Made by a program: the position numbers and the translations under genes | Notes under the pieces: generated by a model | What the model was told of the DNA's origin: nothing | The model's input: the letters and a program-made list of their open reading frames with translations, nothing else | The model's database searches: none | Shown here: one piece after another, positions 34,595 through 44,134 of the stretch | Position numbering within the stretch: position 1 is the stretch's first letter | Layout: each line of letters begins with the position of its first letter | Assembly (NCBI RefSeq): GCF_017876405.1 | Contig: NZ_JAGINW010000001.1 | Location: 9,003,203-9,067,202, forward strand | DNA: 64,000 nt | DNA from: Kibdelosporangium banguiense | Lineage (GTDB): Bacteria; Actinomycetota; Actinomycetes; Mycobacteriales; Pseudonocardiaceae | Direction of reading: 5' to 3'

Positions 34595-35746
34595 TCAGCC
34601 GACCAAGCCGAGAGCGCGCAGCATCTCGGTCCGGTCCACATGGGGCAACGCGCCGAAACGGCCGTGCAAGTATGCCTTTTCCAGGTTCTGGGACTTCCTC
34701 ACTCGCTCGCCGGCGAACTCGGCCAAGGCACCCAGCCGTGTGGCGCCGTCTTCGAGTTTCTCGGTCAGCCAGACTTCGTCGCGGTTGAGATGGTTCAGCA
34801 GGCTCGTGTCATAGGAGGTGAACACCAACTGCGCGCCCTTGGGATTCGTTGCCCGCTCATGGAAGAGCCGGATCAGGTGCATGGACAGCGTGGGATGCAA
34901 GCTTCCGTCCAACTCGTCGAACAGGACGAGTGAGCCTTCCTTGAGCGCGCCCAGGACCGGGCCGATCAGCCTGAACCAGGTACGCGTTCCCTCCGACTCG
35001 GCCTCGAAGTCGAGCGGCATCGCCCCTTCGGCCGTTCGATGCATGAGACGCACTTTCTGACGGCCTTCCAACCGTTCGATCACGACATCATCGATGCCAA
35101 GATCGGCCATCCGCAGCAGTGCCAACGCCTGAGCCCGGTCTTCCGGCGCCAGCTTCGCCGGATCCTCCAGCCCCTGTCCGAGCACCTGGATATTGAGCAG
35201 ATACCGGGCGAAGTCCGAGACAACAGGTTCATCGAACCGCCGGGCGATCGACAGTGCCAGCACCCGGTCGGTCAGCAACTCCCGAGTTCCGGACAGCCTG
35301 CCCAGGCCGCGTTGCAGGGTGAACTCCAGGCCCTCACGTTCGAAGATCCGCCGCCGCTTCTTCTCCGGATAGTGGAACAGGCCTTCGTAGCGAACAGCCT
35401 GCTGGTCCAACTCGACGACGTACTCGAAGCGAACACCTGAGACGACGGCCGCGACGACGAACTCCGATGACGCCAGGCTTTGTGTGAAGGCGAAGGGCTC
35501 CACCGGGATCTTGTCGTCCCACCTGACCAGTGAATCGCGCACGGCGGACCGAAGCCAGCTCAGTGCGGCCAGGACGTTCGACTTGCCGGAGGCATTGGGC
35601 CCGAAGATGGCCGCGAGCGGCAGGAGGCTCTCACCCAGGTTGGGAATGGGGTGCGCTTCGTCCCGATCCCGATCGACAGCCACCATCGACAGTTCGACAG
35701 GATGAAGTATCGAACGAAAGTTCGATACTTCGAACCGGATCAGCAC
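34595..35746 (-). CDS. RloA-like AAA family ATPase (ABC-type ATPase fold)
   Basis: 383 aa from a GTG at 35746 (GAGAGGGA upstream); the first strand LIRFEVSNFRSI is conserved in the family, fixing the start. Walker A is FGPNASGKSNVLAAL at about residues 37-51, the Walker B-like region is LVLFDELDGSLHP at about 300, and an H-loop-like VFTSYDTSLL follows. Such SMC-like ATPases partner with RloB in phage-defence or tRNA/nucleic-acid cleaving systems. Its rloB neighbour is broken, so the system may be inactive or the ATPase may act alone. A perfect LexA-type box lies inside codons 8-13. Confidence 0.85.
   Translation of the reverse strand: MLIRFEVSNFRSILHPVELSMVAVDRDRDEAHPIPNLGESLLPLAAIFGPNASGKSNVLAALSWLRSAVRDSLVRWDDKIPVEPFAFTQSLASSEFVVAAVVSGVRFEYVVELDQQAVRYEGLFHYPEKKRRRIFEREGLEFTLQRGLGRLSGTRELLTDRVLALSIARRFDEPVVSDFARYLLNIQVLGQGLEDPAKLAPEDRAQALALLRMADLGIDDVVIERLEGRQKVRLMHRTAEGAMPLDFEAESEGTRTWFRLIGPVLGALKEGSLVLFDELDGSLHPTLSMHLIRLFHERATNPKGAQLVFTSYDTSLLNHLNRDEVWLTEKLEDGATRLGALAEFAGERVRKSQNLEKAYLHGRFGALPHVDRTEMLRALGLVG
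35705..35730 (-). promoter_or_regulatory. Perfect LexA/SOS box inside the 5' end of the AAA ATPase gene
   Basis: AAGTATCGAAC-GAAA-GTTCGATACTT, 11-bp perfect arms. The core TCGAAC-N4-GTTCGA (35710-35725) equals the mycobacterial LexA consensus. It covers codons 8-13, which use GTA, TTT, CGT, ATA and CTT, codons avoided in this GC-rich DNA; this suggests selection on the DNA site itself. Confidence 0.75.
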
Positions 35747-35930
35747 AACATATCCCTCTCTGCAGTCTGGCCGCGCGCAAGGCTTCGATTTCGTCGTAAA
35801 CCTACGACAATCTACCGCTGTTGACGCACTCGCAGCCAACTGACGGTCAGGAGTGCTCCCGCTCACGCGTCCGGGATCATGCCGGATCGGTCTGTTGCAC
35901 AGTTCGTGCACGTCGGCGCATTATTGCGCG

Positions 35931-36890
35931 ATGAGCGGCTCGAGGCCGACCGGTCCCGCCGAGGTGTGGTCCACTTCGGAGGTTCTGGCGCCGCGTGCGT
36001 TCGAGTACTGGCGGGATCTGATCTGCGCCACGTTTGTGCAGCTGTCGGCGACGCCGACGAGGCCGGGGCGGTTCGATGGCCGGCTGAGGCATGCCGACCT
36101 TGAGTCCTTCGAGATGACGACTGTGCATGCGGGTGGGCAACGGGTCCGTCGGACGCCGCAGTTGATCGCCCGTGCCGGGGAGGAGTATCTGCTCGCGAGC
36201 ATTCAGACGCGTGGCTGCGGGCGGATCGAGCAGGATGGCCGTGTGGCCGAGCTGGCTCCCGGCGAGATGGCTCTCTACGACAGCACTCGTCCGTACACCC
36301 TGCATTTCGACGACACGTTCGAGCAGGTCGTCGTGCAGGTGCCGCTGCGCGGGATGCTCGCTGAGACTGGGCTTCGCGACTCCCGGGGCGTCACGGCGGT
36401 GAAGCTCGGCGCGAACAGTCCTGCCGGAGTCGTCGCTCAGTTCTTTCACGGCCTCGCGCATCTCCATCAGACTGACCCGTTCGGCGCGGCCACCCTCGCG
36501 ACGCAGGGACGCGGGCTTATGGCGTCCGCGCTGGCTCTCTCCGCCGGCCGGGCTCCTCGTAACGAAGTCCTGACGCGCCAACGTATCCAGGCGTTCCTGC
36601 GCGCCCATCACGCTGATCCGGACCTCACGGTCGACGACGTGGCCAACGCGTTCCTGATTTCGAAGCGGACGCTCTACCGGTTGTTCGACGGCACGCCGGA
36701 CGGGGTGGGCACGTTGTTGCGGCGCGTCCGGGTGGAGCACGCGAAGTCGTTGCTGCGGGCCGATCGTGGGCGTCCGCTTGAGTCGATCGCCCTGGCGTGC
36801 GGGTTCGCCGGGGAACGGCAGTTCTTCCGGGTGTTCCGCCACGAGGCAGGGATGACTCCCGGACAGTTCCGTGGCACGTCCGGTCAGTGA
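35931..36890 (+). CDS. AraC-family regulator of the aldoxime-nitrile operon
   Basis: 319 aa from the ATG at 35931. N-terminal half is the AraC-binding-like domain seen in NphR/oxygenase regulators (EYWRDLICATFVQL, then GEMALYDSTRPYTLHFDD). C-terminal HTH_18 with DPDLTVDDVANAFLISKRTLYRLF and the second helix pair AGERQFFRVFRHEAGMTPGQFR. It lies 84 bp upstream of the nitrilase gene on the same strand and is the likely activator. Regulators of this type often occur next to aldoxime or nitrile genes. Confidence 0.85.
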   Translation: MSGSRPTGPAEVWSTSEVLAPRAFEYWRDLICATFVQLSATPTRPGRFDGRLRHADLESFEMTTVHAGGQRVRRTPQLIARAGEEYLLASIQTRGCGRIEQDGRVAELAPGEMALYDSTRPYTLHFDDTFEQVVVQVPLRGMLAETGLRDSRGVTAVKLGANSPAGVVAQFFHGLAHLHQTDPFGAATLATQGRGLMASALALSAGRAPRNEVLTRQRIQAFLRAHHADPDLTVDDVANAFLISKRTLYRLFDGTPDGVGTLLRRVRVEHAKSLLRADRGRPLESIALACGFAGERQFFRVFRHEAGMTPGQFRGTSGQ

Positions 36891-36974
36891 GGCGGCACGC
36901 GTTGTCGATCCGGACGGCTGGTGAGCGGCCGATAGTGAGCCGGTAGCAGTTGCGGCTCAGTTCGGAGGCTTGCC
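36891..36974 (+). promoter_or_regulatory. Promoter region of the aldoxime-nitrile operon
   Basis: A direct repeat GTGAGC occurs at 36921-36926 and 36935-36940 (14-bp period, each followed by a G/C-rich GG). GGAGG at 36964-36968 precedes the nitrilase ATG. The repeats may be AraC half-sites; this is tentative. Confidence 0.35.
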
Positions 36975-37982
36975 ATGGCAGAACAGGTTCGCGTCGCGGT
37001 CGTCCAGGCGGAACCGAGGTGGCTGGATCTGGCCGCCGGGGTGGACCAGGTCGTCAGCCTCATCGCCGATGCCGCGGCGGGCGGTGCCCGGCTGGTCGCC
37101 TTCCCGGAGACCTTCCTGCCAGGCTACCCGTGGTGGATCTGGCTCGACTCGCCCGCCTGGGGCATGCAGTTCGTCCCTCGCTACAGCGAGAACTCGATGA
37201 CCCGCGACGGCGCCGAGATGTCCAGGATCGCGGCTGCCGCAGCCGAACATGGCGTGCACGTTGTCCTCGGGTTCAGCGAGAAGGCGGGCGGCAGCCTGTA
37301 CATGGCGCAGGCGTTCATCGACGACACCGGCCGCGTGCTTTCCGTGCGCCGCAAGCTCAAGCCGACCCACGTCGAGCGCAGTGTGTTCGGCGAGGGCGAC
37401 GGCAGCGACATTCAGGTGCACGACACGAAGCTGGGCCGGCTCGGCGCGCTGAACTGCTGGGAACACTTCCAGCCACTGACCAAGTACACGATGTACAGCC
37501 TGGGCGAGCAGATCCACGTCGCCTCGTGGCCGAGCTTCTCGGTGTACCGCGGCGGGGCGAAGGCGCTGGGCCCGGAGGTCAACACCGCGGCCAGCCTGGT
37601 GTACGCCGTGGAAGGCCAGACGTTCGTGCTCGCGCCGTGCGGCGTTGTCGGCGACGCGGCGCACGAGACATTCTGCGATGACGACGTGAAGAAACAGTTG
37701 CTGCTCAAGGGCGGCGGATTCGCCCGGATCTACGGTCCCGAGGGCAGCGAACTGGCATCTCCGCTGGCCGAGACCGACGAGGGCCTGTTGTTCGCCGACC
37801 TGGACTTCTCGCTGATCGCGATCGCCAAGTCCGCCGCGGACCCGGTGGGTCACTACTCGCGCCCGGACGTGTTCCGTCTGCAGGTCAACCTCGGCGCGAA
37901 TCCACGGATCATCCACAGTGGAGCAGAGCAGCCAGAGCCGGAGTTCAAGGACATCGAACTCGTCACCGCGGACGGGGCGTGA
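36975..37982 (+). CDS. Nitrilase (arylacetonitrilase-like)
   Basis: 335 aa. The carbon-nitrogen hydrolase triad is complete: Glu in FPETFLPGYPWW at about residue 48, Lys in RRKLKPTHVER at about 131, and Cys in GALNCWEH at about 165. The CWEH motif and the following HFQPLTKY are typical of nitrilases rather than amidases. It should convert arylacetonitrile directly to arylacetate and ammonia in the cytosol. It is the first gene of the operon, four bases from the aldoxime dehydratase gene. No nitrile hydratase or amidase is needed. Confidence 0.93.
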   Translation: MAEQVRVAVVQAEPRWLDLAAGVDQVVSLIADAAAGGARLVAFPETFLPGYPWWIWLDSPAWGMQFVPRYSENSMTRDGAEMSRIAAAAAEHGVHVVLGFSEKAGGSLYMAQAFIDDTGRVLSVRRKLKPTHVERSVFGEGDGSDIQVHDTKLGRLGALNCWEHFQPLTKYTMYSLGEQIHVASWPSFSVYRGGAKALGPEVNTAASLVYAVEGQTFVLAPCGVVGDAAHETFCDDDVKKQLLLKGGGFARIYGPEGSELASPLAETDEGLLFADLDFSLIAIAKSAADPVGHYSRPDVFRLQVNLGANPRIIHSGAEQPEPEFKDIELVTADGA

Positions 37983-37986
37983 CGAC

Positions 37987-38999
37987 ATGGAATCCGCGAT
38001 TCCCCCATACCTGACAGTCGAACGGACCAGATCAAGCCGCAAGTCGGACACGTTCCAGCCACCGTACCCGTCGTTCTCAGCACGGTTCGACCCGTCGATG
38101 CAGCAGGTCGTCATGGCCTACTTCGGGGTGCAACACGCGTCGCAGGACCCGCCCCCTGTAGCCGAAGCGGCCTTGACGCGCCTGGCCGGGACGGCAGGCG
38201 GCGCGCATCGCGAGCGGGCACGGTACGTCGACGAGGCCGGTTACCACACCACTCTGGAGATCCGGTACTGGACGAACCCGGCGGAATTCGCGTCGTGGTT
38301 GGCGGACAACGACTTCTGGACCACCGGCCCGGCGAGTCCTGAGGCGGGTTTCTTCTTGGAGGCGGCGCAGCCGACCGTACACCGGTTCGAGACACTGTTC
38401 TCCAACGACCGAGTCGAAGGCATAGCCGTCGCGGCGGACAAGTTGAGCGGTGAGATCCAGGAACACGGATACTGGGGCGGCGCGCGGGACCGGATCCCAC
38501 TGTCGCAGACGGACACACTCGCACCATTCGGAGCAGTGTCGGTGCACACCTCCGGCGACCTGGTAACGGTGGTGCCCAACGGCAACCTGTGCCTGATCCG
38601 CTCGGGCCAGGAGTGGTCCGAGACCGACGGCGACGAGCGGCGGATGTACCTGGAAGAGGTCGAACCCGTGCTGCGGGCGGGCATGGACTTCCTTCGTGAC
38701 GACGGCCTGCCGATCGGCTGCTACGCGAACCGATACGTCCGGGTGCTGGCCGAGGACGGGAGCCAGACGGACAAGAGCTTCGGCCTGAGCTGGTGGCGAG
38801 GCCTCGAAGACCTCGAAACCTGGTCGGAGTCCCACCCGACGCACGTGGCCATCTTCCGGGTGGCGATGAAGTACCTGTCGACGATGGGCCCAGCGGCGCG
38901 GCTACGCCTCTACCACGAGGTCACGGTCGCCGAGCAGTCCCAAACGCGGTTCGAATACCTGGGCTGTCACGCCAGGACGGGACTGCTGCGGACGTTGCG

Positions 39000-39003
<4 letters not shown>
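37987..39003 (+). CDS. oxd: Aldoxime dehydratase (phenylacetaldoxime dehydratase family)
   Basis: 338 aa from the ATG at 37987. Haem-containing Oxd family: PPYPSFSARFDPSMQQVVMAYFG N-terminal region (PSFSARF is characteristic), RARYVDEAGYHTTLEIRYW, PFGAVSVHTSGDLV, and SHPTHVAIFRVAMKY, whose His fits the proximal haem ligand, followed by LRLYHEVTV with the likely distal catalytic His. It dehydrates Z-aldoximes to nitriles for the upstream nitrilase. Gene order nitrilase-oxd-CoA ligase is that of the aldoxime-nitrile pathway. Confidence 0.93.
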
Positions 39004-40262
<1,259 letters not shown>

Positions 40263-40271
40263 AGCCGCCTC

Positions 40272-43226
40272 TCAGGTGCGCATGCTGTCCTGGGCCTGGG
40301 ACGCGGCGATGAGGACGGCCTGGCGGTCGTGCCGGGTGAAGCGGCCCTTTGCCTGCCACTGCGCTGACACGTCCCCGACCTGTCGGACGAAGTGGGCGTG
40401 GTTTTCGAACGGGGCTGCCTGCCAGACGCGGTCGAGGAACGAGAAACCTTCCTCGTCCACAGCCTGGTTCGACACGCCGGAATCGACCGATCCGAATACC
40501 ACGGTCGGCTCCACCCGCTTGAAATAGATGTGGTGCGCGTCGTCGATGCCGATGTAGAGCGGTCGCAGTGTGTGGTTTTGGGTGGCGAAGAAGTTCGGCT
40601 GGCCTAGTGGGTTGACCGCCGCGCGGAGGTCGCCGTCGAGTTTGAGGTGCTTGTAGAAGGAGAAGGTTCGCCAGCTGCGGGAACTGTTCAGTGCCGGGAG
40701 CACCAGCGGGCCGTAGAACAGGCTCTGGACCGCTGGATCGTCGATCGCCCGCTCGATTCGCAGGCTGAACGGCATCGAGATCTCGATGCGGTCCCCCGGC
40801 GACCAGTCCCGGTTCAGGCTGAGATACGTGCCCGCGACGGCCTTCACGTCCTGGGCGACGCCGTTGATCGTGACTGCGAAACCCTTCCGGATCCAGCCCG
40901 GCACCCGGAGTTTGACTTCGAGGCGACCGCGTCCATTGACGGTCAACGTGCTCTTCTGCTCGCGGGGGAAGTCTGTCTCCTGCGTGACGGTGAAGCCTTC
41001 CCACCGCAGGGTCGAGGCGATGTAGAGGTTGACGTACAACGTTTTGCCGTCCGCCGACCGGAAGTAGATCGTGTCCTGGTACTTGGTGTGGTTCTCCAGC
41101 CCCGTACCGCCGCAACAGGTGCCGATGTTGCCGAATCCCCTTGTGGCGCCTGGGTGTGCGGGCAGGAAGTAGGTCACCATCGGCTCGGCCGCGCTGTTCA
41201 CGTCCTGCCGGGAGCCGAGGATGTGGTTCAGCAGGCCTCGTTCGTAGTAGTCCATGTACGCCGGGTCCGGGTCATGGAAGAACAGGTTCCTGGTGAGCTT
41301 GAGCAGGTTGTAGGTGGAGCAGGTCTCGCCGCCACCACCGTCCGTGTCGGTCTGTGGGCGCGTCTGGTAGGTCAGCGAACCGGCGATGTCGTCGCGCGGC
41401 TGGAACAGCTCGGCGTTGGTGTTCTCCGGGTAGCCCTGCCCCGCCGCGTATTGCCCGCCGGCCGAGCCGTGGCTGAACATGCGGTGCGGCAACACCATGT
41501 GCCAGAAGTTCCGCGCCGCCGTGAAGTACTCCCGGCCGGCGGGGTTCTGCTCGAAGACACGCAGGTAGCCGATGAACTGCGGCACATGCTGGTTGACGTG
41601 GATACCGCGCAACACATCGCGGTTCTCCACGGCCGCGGGGAACACTGTGCGCCGGTTGTCGAAGCATGTGGCGGTCTTCAGATAGGCGGCCTTGCGGGCC
41701 GGGTCGTTCTCAATGGCCGCCAGGTGGGCCATGACCTCGTTCATCCCGCCGTACTCGCCCGCGATGTGCAGCGACCACATCCGGTTCAGCCGGTCACGAT
41801 CCACTGTGGACAATCTGCTGTGCACCCAGTCGCCGACCTTGCGGACGATGTCCAGCGCCCGCTCACTGCCGGCCAGGTGATACGCGTCGAGCAGGCCTCG
41901 CGTGATCTTGTGCAGGGTGTAGTACGGCGCCCAGATACCGGCGCCGCTGTAGTTCGTGAACTCCTCCAGCCTGATGAACTGGGCCTCGGTGTACGCCGAC
42001 AAGAAGCCGGGGTGCCGTCGTCCGTCGGTGGCACCGAAGAACTCGGCGTTGTTGCCACGGCCGGATGAGTCCACAATAGATGGCCCGGGAGCTTCGTCGA
42101 ACCGGTACCACGCCACCAAGTCCGTGGTGCCCACAGCACTGGCGTTCTGCGCGACGGATGCCACTTCGGCGCCGGCGAGGGCACGGCGGAAGATCTGGAA
42201 CTCGTCGAGCGTCCCGTTCAGGAACTTGATGTTGGTCTGCGGGAACTGGGCCCGGCCGATCCAGTTGGTGGTGGCACCCAGGTCCGCCGGGCTGAGGCTG
42301 AGGGTGCCCGTACCTGCGACGACCCCGTCGACGTAGATGGTGCCGACGTTGCCTGCCTTGGTGATGGCGACATGCGCCCACGTGCCAGCGGCCAGTTGCG
42401 TGGTGGCGTCGACACGTTGCTCCGCATTACCTGTGGTAATCGCGAATCGCGGGCCGCCGGTTGAAGTGTGTGCGGCGAGGTACATCCGGACCTTCGAGTC
42501 GGCGGCGCTGTCACCAGGCTTGCCGAAGTCGAAAATCCGCGCGTCCGCGTCCCGGACCGCCAGGTTGACCCAGGTGGCGACGGTGAAGTCGGTCAGCCCG
42601 TTGGTGACACCGGCAGGCACAGCGATGTAATCCGCGTCGCCAGTGATGTGACCGTTCGGGGTACCGGTCAGCCGAACCGCCGTGCCCGATCGACCCGCTA
42701 CCCGGGGAGTCGGCCGGCGTGCAGCGGCGGCCAGCGCATCCTGGCATTCGCCCAGGGTCGTGACCATGTAGTCGAGCTTGTCCTTGAAGATCTGCTCACC
42801 GGTCGACGCGTACGACTGCGCCAGCAGCGTCAGGAAATGGCCGGTGTAGTGGCCGCGCAGGTTTCCGTCGGGGGTCTCCCAGCTGCCGATCGGATTGGCG
42901 CCCTTGTGATCGAGCCCTGCGTTGACGCGGAAGCTACGTAACATCCGGTCGGGACCGCGCATGTCGTCACGGACCCCGCCCACGACGCTCGGCCCGTACT
43001 CGCGGGCGAAATAGAGCAGGCGGTCACGCTTCTCCCGGAACACACTGCTGCCCAGCGTCACCTGCCCCAGGTCGAACGGCCGCACGACCCAGCTACCCGG
43101 ACTGGGAAAACCGTTCAGCACAGCCAAGTCCGGCTGTGCTGCATGCGCCTGACCGGGGAGCAACGGGAGAGCCGCGGACAACGCGCCCATCTGCAGGACG
43201 CGACGCCGGGAGAGATCCTTGTCCAT
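40272..43226 (-). CDS. Secreted GH127-family glycosidase (beta-L-arabinofuranosidase type) with inserted LamG domain
   Basis: 984 aa from the ATG at 43226 (GGGGAA upstream). A Tat signal begins with SRRRVLQMG. GH127 catalytic sequence starts at about residue 50, is interrupted after HYTGHFLTLLAQSY by a LamG/concanavalin-type domain of about 190 residues (roughly 180-370), and resumes to the end. Zinc-site residues known from HypBA1 are present as GETCSTYN (Glu and Cys) and GTCCGGTG (Cys-Cys). Substrate is probably a plant-wall arabinoside; LamG may bind glycan. Convergent with paaK, nine bases apart. Confidence 0.88.
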   Translation of the reverse strand: MDKDLSRRRVLQMGALSAALPLLPGQAHAAQPDLAVLNGFPSPGSWVVRPFDLGQVTLGSSVFREKRDRLLYFAREYGPSVVGGVRDDMRGPDRMLRSFRVNAGLDHKGANPIGSWETPDGNLRGHYTGHFLTLLAQSYASTGEQIFKDKLDYMVTTLGECQDALAAAARRPTPRVAGRSGTAVRLTGTPNGHITGDADYIAVPAGVTNGLTDFTVATWVNLAVRDADARIFDFGKPGDSAADSKVRMYLAAHTSTGGPRFAITTGNAEQRVDATTQLAAGTWAHVAITKAGNVGTIYVDGVVAGTGTLSLSPADLGATTNWIGRAQFPQTNIKFLNGTLDEFQIFRRALAGAEVASVAQNASAVGTTDLVAWYRFDEAPGPSIVDSSGRGNNAEFFGATDGRRHPGFLSAYTEAQFIRLEEFTNYSGAGIWAPYYTLHKITRGLLDAYHLAGSERALDIVRKVGDWVHSRLSTVDRDRLNRMWSLHIAGEYGGMNEVMAHLAAIENDPARKAAYLKTATCFDNRRTVFPAAVENRDVLRGIHVNQHVPQFIGYLRVFEQNPAGREYFTAARNFWHMVLPHRMFSHGSAGGQYAAGQGYPENTNAELFQPRDDIAGSLTYQTRPQTDTDGGGGETCSTYNLLKLTRNLFFHDPDPAYMDYYERGLLNHILGSRQDVNSAAEPMVTYFLPAHPGATRGFGNIGTCCGGTGLENHTKYQDTIYFRSADGKTLYVNLYIASTLRWEGFTVTQETDFPREQKSTLTVNGRGRLEVKLRVPGWIRKGFAVTINGVAQDVKAVAGTYLSLNRDWSPGDRIEISMPFSLRIERAIDDPAVQSLFYGPLVLPALNSSRSWRTFSFYKHLKLDGDLRAAVNPLGQPNFFATQNHTLRPLYIGIDDAHHIYFKRVEPTVVFGSVDSGVSNQAVDEEGFSFLDRVWQAAPFENHAHFVRQVGDVSAQWQAKGRFTRHDRQAVLIAASQAQDSMRT

Positions 43227-43241
43227 CCAGTTCCCCACCGT

Positions 43242-43280
43242 CGTTGGTGCCAGATGACATGTAAGGTGTGCAATTTTACT
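43242..43280 (-). promoter_or_regulatory. GntR operator candidate in the GH127 promoter
   Basis: CGTTGGTGCC (43242-43251) followed by TGACATGTAA (43255-43264) and a TAAGG-TGCAA-TTTTAC run to 43279. The same two 10-mers and the TAAG/TGCAA/TTTTAC run recur upstream of the peptidase operon (44056-44098), with gntR between them. Confidence 0.6.
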
Positions 43281-43324
43281 GATCGTCAGAATTACACGTC
43301 AAGGACGCCGAACAGGGCAAGGGT

Positions 43325-44026
43325 TTACTCCGGCGAGCGGCCGGCCCACTCGCGACGGGTGTGGCCCAGGTGCGTGCTCATCAGCTTCTTCAGCTTTTTC
43401 GCGTCACCCGAGGCGATCAGGTCGCACATCTCGACGTGCTCCTGGGCGCTGTCCACCAGACGACCCGACGCGACAAGGGCGGAAAGCCCGTAGAGACGGG
43501 TCTGTGCGCGGAGATCCTCCACGATCCGCACCAGACGGTGGTTCCCGGCGGCCGAGAGCAACCGGATGTGGAACTCCCGGTCGGCGTTGATGTAGCTGAC
43601 GAGGTTCCCTTCGGCGGCGGCGTCCACGATCGCCGATGCGAGCTCGCGCAAGGCAACCAGCTCGTCGGCCGTGATGTGCGGGACCGCCTCGGCGGCCGCG
43701 GTCGGCTCGAGCAAATGGCGGATCTGGGTGATCTGGTCGAGGTCGGCCTCCGAGATCACGGTGACCTTGTAGCCCCGGTTGCGGATCACTTCGACCAGCC
43801 CCTGTTTGACCAGGTCGAGCATGGCCTCACGGACCGGGGTGGCCGAAATGCCGAACCGCTCGGCCAGTCCCGAGGCGGAATACAGCTCACCGGGCCGCAT
43901 CTCACCGGCGATGATGGCCCCGCGCAACACGTTCGCGACCTCTTCCCGGACGCTGGTCCAGCGCGCGAACGATGGCAGCGCCAGGTGCCGTGATTCGGCC
44001 ATCCGGTCCTCCAGGTGCGACTCCAC
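43325..44026 (-). CDS. GntR/FadR-subfamily regulator (FCD domain)
   Basis: 233 aa. Winged helix with GELYSASGLAERFGISATPVREAMLDLVKQGLVEV at about residues 45-80, then FCD helical domain with conserved metal-binding residues (DREFHIRLLSAAGN and HVEMCDLIASGD). FCD GntR proteins bind metal-chelated organic acids or sugars. It lies between the GH127 gene and the secreted peptidase operon, both of which carry the same motif, so it probably controls both. Confidence 0.9.
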   Translation of the reverse strand: MESHLEDRMAESRHLALPSFARWTSVREEVANVLRGAIIAGEMRPGELYSASGLAERFGISATPVREAMLDLVKQGLVEVIRNRGYKVTVISEADLDQITQIRHLLEPTAAAEAVPHITADELVALRELASAIVDAAAEGNLVSYINADREFHIRLLSAAGNHRLVRIVEDLRAQTRLYGLSALVASGRLVDSAQEHVEMCDLIASGDAKKLKKLMSTHLGHTRREWAGRSPE

Positions 44027-44055
44027 TCCCGAATACCGATCTTACGTCGTACTTT

Positions 44056-44098
44056 CGTTGGTGCCGCCAGTAAGTGCAATGTCGTATTTTACATGTCA
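44056..44098 (+). promoter_or_regulatory. GntR operator candidate upstream of the peptidase operon
   Basis: CGTTGGTGCC at 44056-44065, TAAGTGCAAT at 44071-44080 and TTTTACATGTCA at 44087-44098 (its TTACATGTCA is the reverse complement of the TGACATGTAA at 43255). The block sits about 40-80 bp before the peptidase start. Confidence 0.6.
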
Positions 44099-44134
44099 CC
44101 GTCCGTCGGCAAGTCCCGAAGGAGCGTGTGTGCG

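Noticed and set aside
34155..34641. Several short open frames between the kinase and ATPase genes as separate genes
   Set aside because: Each carries only a part of one RloB-like protein; better explained as one decayed gene.
40647..42068. Rightward open frame of about 470 codons opposite the GH127 gene
   Set aside because: Overlaps the clear glycosidase with its zinc motifs; composition is typical of an antisense shadow.
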